NCBI GenBank assembly: GCA_964635975.1
Contig: CAZWPO010000001.1
Span: forward strand, 62,001 to 126,000
DNA length: 64,000 nt
Direction: 5' to 3'
Source of the DNA: UBA5314 sp964635975
GTDB lineage: Bacteria > Bacillota > Syntrophomonadia > Syntrophomonadales > Syntrophomonadaceae
Of the stretch, positions 52,152 through 60,564 are shown piece by piece (position 1 is the first letter of the stretch; the number at the start of each line of letters is the position of its first letter). The notes below the pieces were generated by a model. That model saw only the letters and a program-made list of their open reading frames with translations, did not search any database and had not been told where the DNA came from. The position numbers and the translations under genes were made by a program.

Positions 52152-52330
52152 TTATTCTACCTCCCGAATATTTTATCCTTCCCGTCCGGGAATTTGCTTC
52201 GTTGTCTCCTCGCCGATCCTTCAATTCTGATGTTAGTGCCTGGCATTGATTCTCATAAGAAGAAGGCTGTTTTACAATCGCGAATTAAATCAGACTACCA
52301 ATCCAGCCGGAGCGGCTAGTTATTTAAAAA

Positions 52331-52605
52331 TAAAAAATCCAGCTGATGCTGGATCTAATCGTAAACCTGGCCAGAATATGCAATGGGATTGTTCTTCTAT
52401 TAGTAAAACAGAACCCCACCGAGCCGTGATGCCGATGTTAAAACCTGAGGTTTCAGGTGGGTGCTCTCCCGCAGGTATAATGTGTCCCATCGGCCTGGGC
52501 TTACAGGCTACATACGGAGATAAGCTCCCTTAAAATCGGTGTTGGAAATAACTAGTCGGCAATTCACGCACACAGCAGGGATTGGTTCAGGTTCATCTTA
52601 GGTTC
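52331..52605 (-). ncRNA. ssrS: Free-standing structured RNA downstream of aspS, probably 6S RNA
   Basis: A complete transcription unit without ORF: a strong promoter (52612-52640), about 270 nt of stem-rich sequence and a terminator (stem ATCCAGC/GCTGGAT at 52337-52354, then TTTTTTATTTTT). Pairing elements visible: AACCTG/CAGGTT near the ends, CACCGA/TCGGTG, CCGATG/CATCGG and the hairpin ACCTGA-AACC-TCAGGT preceded by CACCC. CACCCACCTGAA...TCAGG resembles the CACC-TTGAACC-GGTTCAAGG hairpin of 6S RNA, and the Bacillus 6S gene is also beside aspS. The terminal arm is shorter than in E. coli 6S, so identity is not certain. Confidence 0.55.
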
Positions 52606-52611
52606 GTTAAA

Positions 52612-52640
52612 ATAATACCATAAAACCTCGGCCACTTCAA
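52612..52640 (-). promoter_or_regulatory. Sigma-A promoter of the ncRNA
   Basis: TTGAAG (52635-52640), a 17-bp spacer and TATTAT (52612-52617) with a TGn extension on the minus strand. It lies between the aspS stop and the structured RNA, so the RNA start is expected near 52605. Confidence 0.75.
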
Positions 52641-52678
52641 GACTCAAGGCAATGGTTTAATCAACCAGCTCACGTTTG

Positions 52679-54442
52679 CTAAATATTTTCTCGCGTCCTG
52701 ATTGACAATTCTCGCAGCTGTTTGGGACTTACTGTTGATGGCGCTCCCGTTAATAGACACGAGGCGCTCTGGGTTTTGGGAAAAGCGATTACATCGCGTA
52801 TACTATGGCGTTTAGCCATAATCATCAGTAGCCTGTCTATGCCAAAAGCAATGCCTCCATGGGGCGGTGTTCCATATTCAAAAGCTTCCAGCATATATCC
52901 GAATCTCTGGAAGGCTTCTTCAAAACTCATCCCTATTACCGAAAACATTTTCTCCTGCAGTTCACGCTGGAATATTCTTATGCTGCCCCCGCCGATCTCT
53001 GTGCCATTAAGCACCAGGTCATACGCCCTGGCTCTAACTCTTGATGGATCCTGATCTAAAAGCGTCAGGTCTTCTAGCCTTGGTGAGGTAAACATATGAT
53101 GCATGGCTACATAGCGTTTTTCCTCTTCATCATATTCTAAAAGCGGGAAGTCAACTACCCAGCAAAAAGCCAGCTGCTCTTCACCAATCAGATTAAGACG
53201 ACGAGCCAGTTCCATTCTCAATAAACCCAGCACCCTTGCTACCATGTTGTGAGAATCAGCCGCAAAAAGCAGCAGGTCTCCAACTTGAGCGTCCATGGCT
53301 TTAAGCAATGCATCAATCTGCTCTGGGGTTAAAAATTTGGTAATCGGCGAGCGCAGTTCTCCATCGCCAACAATAATCCAGGCCATGCCTTTGGCTCCAT
53401 TGTCAATCGCTATTTTACCAAGTTCGTCTATCTCCCGGCGGGTAAAACTGGCGCATCCTTTGGCATTGATGGCCCTCACCACACCACCGCTTTTGATTGC
53501 CGACGCAAATACCTTGAATTCAACATCTTGTAGTATATCGCTGATATCTACAATGGGCAGATCGAAACGCAGGTCCGGTTTATCGCTTCCATAACGGGAC
53601 ATAGCTTCCTCATAAGTAATTCGCGGAAAAGAAGCCGGTATTTTGGCACCAAGAGCAGATTGAAATATATCAGCGATAAGCTCTTCCACCAGCACGAATA
53701 CGTCCTCTTCATCGATAAACGACATTTCCATATCCAGTTGTGAAAACTCCGGTTGACGGTCAGCTCTGAGATCCTCATCACGGAAACAGCGCGCTATCTG
53801 GAAATATTTCTCCATGCCTGCCACCATTAAAATCTGCTTGAAAGTCTGCGGCGACTGAGGCAGTGCGTAAAATTCCCCCGGGTGTATGCGGCTGGGCACC
53901 AGGTAGTCACGTGCTCCCTCAGGAGTACTATTTGTAAGTATCGGGGTCTCTATTTCGATAAAATTCCTGCTGTCGAGAAACGCTCTGATCCTCTGCACCA
54001 CTTGATGCCGGAGAATCAATGTCCTGGTCATCTCCGGACGGCGCAGATCCAGATAGCGATATCGCAGACGCAGAGTCTCATCAACATCAATATAATCTTC
54101 TATATAAAATGGCGGGGTTTTTGCTTTATTCAATACCTCTAGTTCCTTGACGTAAATTTCTAAGGCCCCGGTTTTTAGATTAGGGTTTTCTGTTCCTTCC
54201 GGGCGGTTCCTCACTACCCCCCGCACAGCAATAACATATTCGCCTCGCACTTGCTCGGCCAGGTGAAAGGCTTCTTCATTCATTTCCGGGCTGATCACCA
54301 CCTGGATCAATCCCGAACGATCCCTGAGATCGATGAAGATCAATCCGCCATGGTCGCGGCGGCTGTCCACCCATCCATTCAGTACTACATGCTTCCCAAT
54401 AAAGTCCAAATTTACTTCTGTGGCGCTGTGCGTTCTCTTCAT
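52679..54442 (-). CDS. aspS: AspS, aspartyl-tRNA synthetase
   Basis: 587 residues, bacterial type. An N-terminal OB-fold anticodon domain (VLNGWVDSRRDHGGLIFIDL) is followed by class II core motifs: motif 2 FQIARCFRDEDLRADRQPEF (about residue 215), the bacterial GAD insertion (about 285-410), and motif 3 GIAFGIDRLLMIMA (about 545). It charges tRNA-Asp. It follows hisS by one base, as in Bacillus. Whether it also charges tRNA-Asn cannot be told here. Confidence 0.97.
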   Translation of the reverse strand: MKRTHSATEVNLDFIGKHVVLNGWVDSRRDHGGLIFIDLRDRSGLIQVVISPEMNEEAFHLAEQVRGEYVIAVRGVVRNRPEGTENPNLKTGALEIYVKELEVLNKAKTPPFYIEDYIDVDETLRLRYRYLDLRRPEMTRTLILRHQVVQRIRAFLDSRNFIEIETPILTNSTPEGARDYLVPSRIHPGEFYALPQSPQTFKQILMVAGMEKYFQIARCFRDEDLRADRQPEFSQLDMEMSFIDEEDVFVLVEELIADIFQSALGAKIPASFPRITYEEAMSRYGSDKPDLRFDLPIVDISDILQDVEFKVFASAIKSGGVVRAINAKGCASFTRREIDELGKIAIDNGAKGMAWIIVGDGELRSPITKFLTPEQIDALLKAMDAQVGDLLLFAADSHNMVARVLGLLRMELARRLNLIGEEQLAFCWVVDFPLLEYDEEEKRYVAMHHMFTSPRLEDLTLLDQDPSRVRARAYDLVLNGTEIGGGSIRIFQRELQEKMFSVIGMSFEEAFQRFGYMLEAFEYGTPPHGGIAFGIDRLLMIMAKRHSIRDVIAFPKTQSASCLLTGAPSTVSPKQLRELSIRTRENI

Positions 54443-54443
54443 A

Positions 54444-55727
54444 CTAGTTCTTTTCCTCCTGATTCATGGCTAGTAGGTTATGCAGTTCTTCCAGCAAGGT
54501 GTTTCTGTCTATCCTCGCCTGCTGGCCGTTCTTCATATTTTTGAGGCTTACACTATTAGTATTAACTTCATCGTCGCCCAGGAAAAGAACCCAGGGGGCG
54601 CCAATCCTATCGGCATGCTTCAACTGTGCTTTAAAGCTGCGGCCATTAAAGTCTTTGTCTGCTCTTAATCCGGATTTGCGCAGTTGATTGACCAGCTCGA
54701 AGGCCAGGTCAGAATATCCTGCATTCATGGCAACAACGAATATATCACATGCGGGAGCGACATCAGGCATAAGCTGCTCCTGCTCCAATGCCAGTATTAT
54801 TCGTTCTATTCCTAGAGCAAATCCCATTCCAGGAGTGTCAGTACCTCCGCATTCTTTGACCAAGCCATCATAACGCCCTCCTCCACCTATGGCGCTTTGC
54901 GCCCCGATTCCAGGTAGAAGAACCTCAAAAGCAGTTCTTGTATAGTAGTCCAATCCCCTGACCAGGCGGTCGTCATGTTGGAAAGAAACGCCGTTAGACA
55001 CCAGCAGCCACTGCACCTGTCGATAGTGCTCTGAGCATTCTTCACACAGACTTTCGACTATAGGAGGGAATCCAGCAATAGTCTGCTGGCAAATGTTTTC
55101 TTTGCAATCTAAAACCCTCAAGGGGTTCTGCAAATATCTTTTTTGGCAATCCCTGCAAAGATGAGCAGTAAGGGGTGTAATGAAGCCAATGAGCTTTTCC
55201 CGGTAGGTCTGGCGACACCGGGGACAGCCCACCGAATTTATGTGCAGTTCAGTGTTCTTTAAGCCCAGTTTGCCCAGAATGCTCAGCATAAACATGATTA
55301 TTTCCGCATCAACCTGAGGGTCAGAGCTTCCAAATACCTCGGCCCCAAATTGATGGAACTGCCTGTACCTTCCTTTTTGTATGTTGGCATAGCGAAACAT
55401 TGGTCCGCTGTAATACCACTTGACAGGCATCACGCCTTTGGTGACGCCATGTTCAATGAGACTTCGGACGCAAGATGCAGTTCCCTCCGGGCGCAGAGCC
55501 AGAGAACGTTCAGCCTTATCAGAAAAAACGAACATCTCTTTGCTGACAATATCCGTGGTCTCGCCTACACCTCGCTGAAACAGCTCGGTGTGCTCGAAGA
55601 TAGGAGTGCGTATTTCCTGGTATCCGAAACAGGCGGCTGTTTGACGCATGACACTTTCAATGTACTGCCATTGCTGTGCTTCATTGGGGAGGATGTCATA
55701 GGTGCCACGGGGGGCTTTCATCTCCAT
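54444..55727 (-). CDS. hisS: HisS, histidyl-tRNA synthetase
   Basis: About 427 residues. Motif 1 region RGTYDILPNEAQQW, motif 2 GPMFRYANIQKGRYRQFHQF (about residue 112), the histidine motifs LVRGLDYYTRTAFEVL and IGGGGRYDGL, and a C-terminal anticodon domain with FNGRSFKAQLKHADRIGAP. The ATG at 55727 was chosen because GGGAGG lies seven bases upstream; a TTG at 55742 also opens the frame. Confidence 0.97.
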   Translation of the reverse strand: MEMKAPRGTYDILPNEAQQWQYIESVMRQTAACFGYQEIRTPIFEHTELFQRGVGETTDIVSKEMFVFSDKAERSLALRPEGTASCVRSLIEHGVTKGVMPVKWYYSGPMFRYANIQKGRYRQFHQFGAEVFGSSDPQVDAEIIMFMLSILGKLGLKNTELHINSVGCPRCRQTYREKLIGFITPLTAHLCRDCQKRYLQNPLRVLDCKENICQQTIAGFPPIVESLCEECSEHYRQVQWLLVSNGVSFQHDDRLVRGLDYYTRTAFEVLLPGIGAQSAIGGGGRYDGLVKECGGTDTPGMGFALGIERIILALEQEQLMPDVAPACDIFVVAMNAGYSDLAFELVNQLRKSGLRADKDFNGRSFKAQLKHADRIGAPWVLFLGDDEVNTNSVSLKNMKNGQQARIDRNTLLEELHNLLAMNQEEKN

Positions 55728-55765
55728 CACTACGCCTCCCAATCCAAGTTATTCCTTGGATTATT

Positions 55766-57250
55766 CTAATTTAAGGCCCTAAGCTTGTCAACTTTAGCGC
55801 TGATCAGCCTGCCCACTGAATCGCAGTAACTCTGAGGATTTTTAGGATTATAGAAAGAAGTCAAACTGCCATCCTTCCAGTTGAAAAACTTACTTCCGGC
55901 TCCGCCGCCTAGACCCAGCAGGGTCTGGCGTTCCTCCATCACCTGAATGTTGTATGTGCTGAACTTGCCGGGCAGTGAGTAGCCTATGTTTTCCATGCTG
56001 GCTTTAATATACTTCTGGCGATACATATAGTAGGGCTGATACCCTGCCTCGCGGAGCATTGCAGCAAAAACAGCGATACTTTCATTCACCTCCTCTTCCC
56101 TTTCACCCAGGCGGGAAAGGCCCTCCTTTTGCGCCAATAAGGAACCTTTTTTCACAGCCAGGGTATGAACCGTAATATTATCTGGTTTTAACCTGAGAAC
56201 CTGTTCTGCTGTGCGCAGGTTTTCCTGCCGGCCTTCACCAGGAAGGCCAACAATTAGATCCATATTTATTGTTTTTATGCCCGCTTCCCGGGCCCATTCT
56301 AGTGATTCAACCACTCCTTTCAAATCGTGATTTCTGCCGATGGCCACCAGGGTAGCTTCATTCATGGTCTGAGGATTGATGCAGATCCTATCTACGCCAA
56401 GATTTTTTAAGAGCGAAAGCTTGCTCCGATCTAGGGTATCAGGTCTGCCCGCCTCTACGGTGATTTCCCTGGTGTCCGGCGTAATATAGTACTTGTGTAG
56501 AAGTTCGAATAGACTGGCCAGATCACGTTCAGAAAGCACGGTAGGGGTGCCTCCGCCCAGGTAAAGGGCATTCATCTTTAAGCCCAGGGCTGAAATTTCA
56601 GGAGCTATGCCGCTTATTTCCTTCTCTAAAGCTTCGAAAAAAGGTTTAACATCTTTCTCATAATCCCTTAAAATGGCCCCTGGAAATGAGCAATAATAGC
56701 AGCGGCTCGGGCAAAATGGGATGCCGATATATATAGCTATTGATTTTTCGCCAGGGTCGGCAATTTCTAAAAAGGGCCGGTTATTGCTGGCAACTTCCAT
56801 GAGTAAGCGGGCTTTTTCCGGCTTGACTCTAAATTCTTCCTCGAGCCTACGCAAGACCTCTGTTTTCGATAAGCCCTGATCCAGAAAACGGTGCACCAGT
56901 TTCACTGGCCGCATGCCGGTCAGGATTCCATAAACATTTAGATCCTTTTCCAGGGCATCTGACAGCAGGTCGTAAATAAAGCGGCGCGCAATGCGACTGA
57001 GTTGTCTTCTTTCCTCTCCCTGCTGACCATCGAGAGGATAACTAGCCTTCAGTCGATGGTTTAATGCCCCGCCCAGTATACTCCCCTTCATTAATACACT
57101 TCCAGCCTGAACTGTGCGCTCAAGGCCTATTTCAATTTGAGCAGTGACATCATCTTTTCTGGAAATTTCCCCACCTGGGAACGCCATGCGGACTAATTCA
57201 TGCACATTGTCATATAGATCCGGGGGGTCCAGGTTGAGTTTGATCAGCAC
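55766..57250 (-). CDS. hemZ: HemZ-like radical SAM coproporphyrinogen III oxidase family protein
   Basis: 494 residues. The iron-sulphur motif CPSRCYYC is in IGIPFCPSRCYYCSFPGAIL (about 173-192), followed by LYLGGGTPTVLSERDL, TVEAGRPDTLDRSKL and VDRICINPQTMN. A long N-terminal extension (about 1-165) separates HemZ-type from HemW-type proteins. It would act in oxygen-independent heme synthesis, though related proteins are heme chaperones. It starts with GTG after GGAGG, 34 bp past pheA. Confidence 0.85.
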   Translation of the reverse strand: MLIKLNLDPPDLYDNVHELVRMAFPGGEISRKDDVTAQIEIGLERTVQAGSVLMKGSILGGALNHRLKASYPLDGQQGEERRQLSRIARRFIYDLLSDALEKDLNVYGILTGMRPVKLVHRFLDQGLSKTEVLRRLEEEFRVKPEKARLLMEVASNNRPFLEIADPGEKSIAIYIGIPFCPSRCYYCSFPGAILRDYEKDVKPFFEALEKEISGIAPEISALGLKMNALYLGGGTPTVLSERDLASLFELLHKYYITPDTREITVEAGRPDTLDRSKLSLLKNLGVDRICINPQTMNEATLVAIGRNHDLKGVVESLEWAREAGIKTINMDLIVGLPGEGRQENLRTAEQVLRLKPDNITVHTLAVKKGSLLAQKEGLSRLGEREEEVNESIAVFAAMLREAGYQPYYMYRQKYIKASMENIGYSLPGKFSTYNIQVMEERQTLLGLGGGAGSKFFNWKDGSLTSFYNPKNPQSYCDSVGRLISAKVDKLRALN

Positions 57251-57284
57251 TATAATTCCTCCACTCCGAGCTTCGAATATCGTC

Positions 57285-58115
57285 TTACTGCAAGGCTTTG
57301 CTGCTCAAAGCCGCACTCTGATAAGATCCAAGATACTTTAAGCTCTCACAGTGAGTGTCAAGCTCCTCCAGAAAGCCTGCCATCTCACTGCAAAGGCCGG
57401 TAGTATCCAGCTCCACGTAAAACCAGAAACGCGAAGGCTGGTGACGGCTGGGCCGAGACTCGATCTTGGTCATGTTAATATTACGGCGGGCTAACACTCC
57501 CAGAGCATGCCAGAGCGCGCCGGGCCGGTCGGGAAGAGAGAAAATCAAACTGCTTTTATCGCCTCTGATATCAACACTTCCGCTGGTGATATGGACGAAC
57601 CTGGTGATGTTATCTTTCCCTGAAATCTCGGAACAAATAATCTTAAGCCCATAGAGCTCAGCTGCTTGTTTATTGCCTATAGCTGCAGCTCGGCGCTTTT
57701 CAACTGTTAAGAGCTGAGCTGCCCTGGTGGTGCTGTCGGTAATTTCAGTTCTTACCCCGGACATATTCTGACGTATGAATTGTTCGCACTGCAGAAGTGC
57801 TGCCGGCTGAGAGATAAGTAGCTCGATCTCCTCCAGGCTGTATTCCCGGACGGCCATTAAATGCTGTTGAATGGGGATGCATATTTCCCCCCTGATAATG
57901 ATATCATTAAGAGCCAATCCTTCCATGGTCGGCTCAATCGATCCAGCCATGCTGTTATCTATGGGAACCAGTGCCCCGGCTACTTCTCCGCTCTGCACCA
58001 TGTCAAAAAGCTGGGGGATGCTGGCCGCTTCAATCAAGCGGGCTCTGCCGCCCCAATAGAGCAGAGCTGCCTCCTCGCTGAAAGTCCCTCGTGGTCCCAG
58101 AACACCGTAAACCAT
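57285..58115 (-). CDS. pheA: PheA, prephenate dehydratase
   Basis: 276 residues. N-terminal GVLGPRGTFSEEAALLYWGG, VPIDNSMAGSIEPTMEGLA, and ITDSTTRAAQLL (catalytic TTR, about 137). A C-terminal ACT domain begins FSLPDRPGALWHALGVLARR and carries KIESRPSRHQPSRFWFYVEL, the phenylalanine feedback site. It converts prephenate to phenylpyruvate. It starts directly after the aroF stop and is under the same Phe T-box. Confidence 0.96.
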   Translation of the reverse strand: MVYGVLGPRGTFSEEAALLYWGGRARLIEAASIPQLFDMVQSGEVAGALVPIDNSMAGSIEPTMEGLALNDIIIRGEICIPIQQHLMAVREYSLEEIELLISQPAALLQCEQFIRQNMSGVRTEITDSTTRAAQLLTVEKRRAAAIGNKQAAELYGLKIICSEISGKDNITRFVHITSGSVDIRGDKSSLIFSLPDRPGALWHALGVLARRNINMTKIESRPSRHQPSRFWFYVELDTTGLCSEMAGFLEELDTHCESLKYLGSYQSAALSSKALQ

Positions 58116-58958
58116 TTACCGCATCCTCCTTCCTATTGCACGTACCAGGGTATCGACCTGCTTCATCATCTGGCTGAATTCAGCCGGAGTCAATGACTGG
58201 TCGCCGTCTGACAGAGCTTTCTCCGGACAAGGATGCACTTCCACCATAAGTCCATCGGCTCCAGCTGCCAGGGAGGCTTTAGCCATGGGGGCTACCAGGC
58301 TGCGAACTCCGGTACCGTGGCTGGGATCAACGATCACTGGAAGATGAGAAATGCTCTTAACCAGTGCAACTGCCGATAGATCCAGGGTATTGCGGGTCCA
58401 GGGCTCGCTGGAGCGTATACCCCGCTCACAGAGTATTACCTGAGAATTTCCGGCATCCAGAATATATTCCGCAGCCATCAACCATTCTTCTATAGTGGCA
58501 GCCATGCCCCGTTTAAGGATCACCGGTCTGTTTACCCGCCCCAGTTTACGGAGTAGCGAGAAGTTCTGCATGTTGCGGGCGCCTATTTGTATCACATCCA
58601 CATATTCGGCCATTAGCTCCAGGTCATCGCTGTCCATCAGCTCGCTGACTACGGGCATGTTCATTTCGCCGCCAACTCTGGCCAGGATCTTCAGACCTTT
58701 TACACCCAATCCCTGGAAGCTGTAAGGAGAAGTCCGGGGTTTGAAGGCGCCCCCGCGCAGCATCACAGCGCCTGATGCTCTGACTTTGAAAGCGGTCTCT
58801 CTTAACAGTTCTTCGCTCTCGACAGCACACGGTCCGGCGATGATTAAAACCTGCTCTGAACCAAGAGTATAAGGTCCAATTTCAACATTGGTGCCATGTG
58901 ATTGACTGTTTCTGCTTACCAGCATCTCTTTATCCTTAAGCGCTAAATGGGCTTTCAT
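58116..58958 (-). CDS. aroF: AroF, DAHP synthase (3-deoxy-7-phosphoheptulonate synthase)
   Basis: About 280 residues of the type I-beta DAHP synthase group. Core motifs: LIIAGPCAVESEELL, MLRGGAFKPRTSPYSFQGLG, IQIGARNMQNFSLLRKLG, PVILKRGMA, ICERGIRSSEPWTRNTLDLS, VIVDPSHGTGVR and VEVHPCPEKALSDGDQSL. It condenses phosphoenolpyruvate with erythrose 4-phosphate at the entry of the shikimate pathway. The ATG at 58958 follows GGGAGGTG; a longer frame from 59045 would run through the T-box terminator and is not real. Confidence 0.95.
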   Translation of the reverse strand: MKAHLALKDKEMLVSRNSQSHGTNVEIGPYTLGSEQVLIIAGPCAVESEELLRETAFKVRASGAVMLRGGAFKPRTSPYSFQGLGVKGLKILARVGGEMNMPVVSELMDSDDLELMAEYVDVIQIGARNMQNFSLLRKLGRVNRPVILKRGMAATIEEWLMAAEYILDAGNSQVILCERGIRSSEPWTRNTLDLSAVALVKSISHLPVIVDPSHGTGVRSLVAPMAKASLAAGADGLMVEVHPCPEKALSDGDQSLTPAEFSQMMKQVDTLVRAIGRRMR

Positions 58959-58979
58959 AAATATACACCTCCCAAAAAA

Positions 58980-59037
58980 TAAAAAACTCCCGTCCCAGTA
59001 GGGACGAGAGGTCACAACCTTCCCGCGGTACCACCCT
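58980..59037 (-). promoter_or_regulatory. Second T-box antiterminator/terminator module
   Basis: A T-box core GGGTGGTACCGCGGG (59022-59036) is followed by a terminator, CTCTCGTCCC / GGGACGGGAG with a TACT loop (58987-59010) and a T-run. It lies about 50 nt after the first terminator, which is too close for a second stem I or specifier loop. This is a partial duplicate of the decision hairpin, placed just before the aroF ribosome site. Confidence 0.85.
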
Positions 59038-59083
59038 GTTTGCACAAAGCCAACTCGTTAAGAATACGGGATTTCTCCCTTCC

Positions 59084-59372
59084 TGAAATAAAAAAGCCCC
59101 TCATCCATTTGGGACGAGAAGCTGTAAGCTCCCGCGGTACCACCCAATTTGCCGAAAGGCCCGCTTATATCAGGATACAGGTTAATCCGATATCCCCTCC
59201 CTTATAACGGCGGGAGCTCCGCCACGACCTACTTGCAAATGTTTCAGCCGGGTGCTCCGAAGTGAACTTCACTACGCTTCCTTGTGGAGATGCTTACAGC
59301 CTGTGGCATCTCCTCTCTTACCAATTTCCCGCAGCTACTTTACTTCATCATCGCTTGTGTTGATATAAACTT
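59084..59372 (-). promoter_or_regulatory. Phenylalanine T-box leader
   Basis: Full T-box: stem I with the GAGAG-type motif near 59310 and a specifier context GAAG-UUC-ACUUC with UUC at 59264-59266, a phenylalanine codon. The T-box core GGGTGGTACCGCGGG is at 59131-59145. A 12-bp terminator stem (about 59094-59123) with T-run ends at about 59085. Uncharged tRNA-Phe pairs with the specifier and the T-box bulge and prevents termination. This fits the downstream aroF-pheA genes. Confidence 0.88.
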
Positions 59373-59378
59373 GAAGTT

Positions 59379-59407
59379 AGTATATCATGCGAAATTCTTG
59401 ATGTAAA
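59379..59407 (-). promoter_or_regulatory. Sigma-A promoter of the aroF-pheA operon
   Basis: TTTACA (59402-59407), a 17-bp spacer and TATACT (59379-59384) with TG one base upstream on the minus strand. Each hexamer differs from consensus by one base. Transcription would begin near 59372, just before the T-box stem I. Confidence 0.8.
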
Positions 59408-59427
59408 GACTATCCTGTCAGAAATAC

Positions 59428-60051
59428 TTAACGTAAAAACGGATTATGGTTTCTCTCAAATCCTATTGTCGTATGGGGCCCATGCCCCGGGTAACACACT
59501 ACATCATCGTCATAGCAGAAAAGTTTTTGTTTAATATTCTCAATAAGCTGCTTGTATGAGCCCCCCGGGAAATCCGTCCGGCCGATTGAACCATAAAAAA
59601 GAGTATCGCCCACAAAGATAATATCCCCGGTCTTAAGGCAGATTCCCCCCGGGCTATGGCCGGGAGTGTGAATTACCTCGAGCTCCACAGTATTTCCGAT
59701 TTTTATAATGTCCCCTTCTTTAAGCAATTTATCAGCCGGAGGACTAACGATTTTATTGCCCATTAAGAATGAAAAGTTGGATACAGAATTAACCAGCATT
59801 TTGGCATCAGCTTCATGGATGAGCAGCTCAGCGCCGGTGGCGTCTTTAATTGCCCGATTGGCTCCGATATGATCAGGATGACCGTGAGTGTTAATGATAT
59901 ATACTGCTTTTAGCTGGTCTTCTTCCAGCATTTTAAGAATAGCGCGCGGATTGCCGCCGGGATCGATTACTGCTACTTCACGGGTTTCATCACATCCTAT
60001 TATGTAACAGTTTACCATCATTGCGCTAATTTCAAGGCCTTTAAGGATCAC
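59428..60051 (-). CDS. MBL-fold hydrolase, glyoxalase II-like
   Basis: 207 residues. The metal-binding motif THGHPDHIGA (about 55-64), the second histidine in IHTPGHSPGGICL (about 130) and a later CYPGHGPHTTIG. Together they supply a two-metal site of the metallo-beta-lactamase fold. The family includes hydroxyacylglutathione hydrolase and other thioester hydrolases; Firmicutes rarely use glutathione, so the substrate is probably different. It follows dtd by 60 bp, an arrangement common near relA. Confidence 0.87.
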   Translation of the reverse strand: MILKGLEISAMMVNCYIIGCDETREVAVIDPGGNPRAILKMLEEDQLKAVYIINTHGHPDHIGANRAIKDATGAELLIHEADAKMLVNSVSNFSFLMGNKIVSPPADKLLKEGDIIKIGNTVELEVIHTPGHSPGGICLKTGDIIFVGDTLFYGSIGRTDFPGGSYKQLIENIKQKLFCYDDDVVCYPGHGPHTTIGFERNHNPFLR

Positions 60052-60111
60052 TTTTTCAACCCCCTAAATAATAATACCTGCCGGCTTGCCAACTTCTTTG
60101 ACAACCTGCGG

Positions 60112-60561
60112 CTAAAAAAGCCTTTCGCTATCCAATAGAATCGTGCACGGGCCGTTATTTTCAATATAAACTTTCATATCGGCACCAAAATTGCCAGTCT
60201 CAACTAAAACACCAAGCCCCTGTAAGTATTCTACGCAATAATTGAAGATTGGCAATGCTTTTTCTGGCAATTCAGCATCAGTAAAGCTGGGACGCCTTCC
60301 TTTCCGAGCATCGCCGTACAACGTAAATTGGCTGACGAGAAGGATGGCACCGCCAATTTCTAAAAGGGAACGATTCATTCTGCCCTCATCATCTTCAAAT
60401 ACCCTCAAGTTGATTATTTTCTCCATCATATATGAGGCTTCATTGGTGTCGTCGCCTTTTTTTATACCTAATAAAACTGTCAAACCCAGGCCTATCCGGG
60501 CAGTCTCCTGGCCTTCCACCTTAACCCGGGCAGCGCTGCTGCGCTGAATTACAACTCGCAT
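60112..60561 (-). CDS. dtd: Dtd, D-aminoacyl-tRNA deacylase
   Basis: 149 residues, standard length. MRVVIQRSSAARVKVEGQ at the start, the catalytic-pocket motif LLVSQFTLYGDARKGRRPSF (about 75-94), and the C-terminal NNGPCTILLDSERLF, a Gly-Pro variant of the NxGPVT motif. It removes D-amino acids, and glycine from tRNA-Ala, to protect translation. It follows relA by 3 bp. Confidence 0.95.
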   Translation of the reverse strand: MRVVIQRSSAARVKVEGQETARIGLGLTVLLGIKKGDDTNEASYMMEKIINLRVFEDDEGRMNRSLLEIGGAILLVSQFTLYGDARKGRRPSFTDAELPEKALPIFNYCVEYLQGLGVLVETGNFGADMKVYIENNGPCTILLDSERLF

Positions 60562-60564
60562 GTA

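Noticed and set aside
52331..52605. SRP RNA, tmRNA or RNase P RNA downstream of aspS
   Set aside because: No GGAAGCAGC-type SRP loop, no tRNA-like ends and no RNase P conserved blocks; length and context favour 6S RNA.
58959..59045. N-terminal extension of AroF (29 codons)
   Set aside because: The extension reads through the second T-box terminator and the ribosome site; the family start is at 58958.
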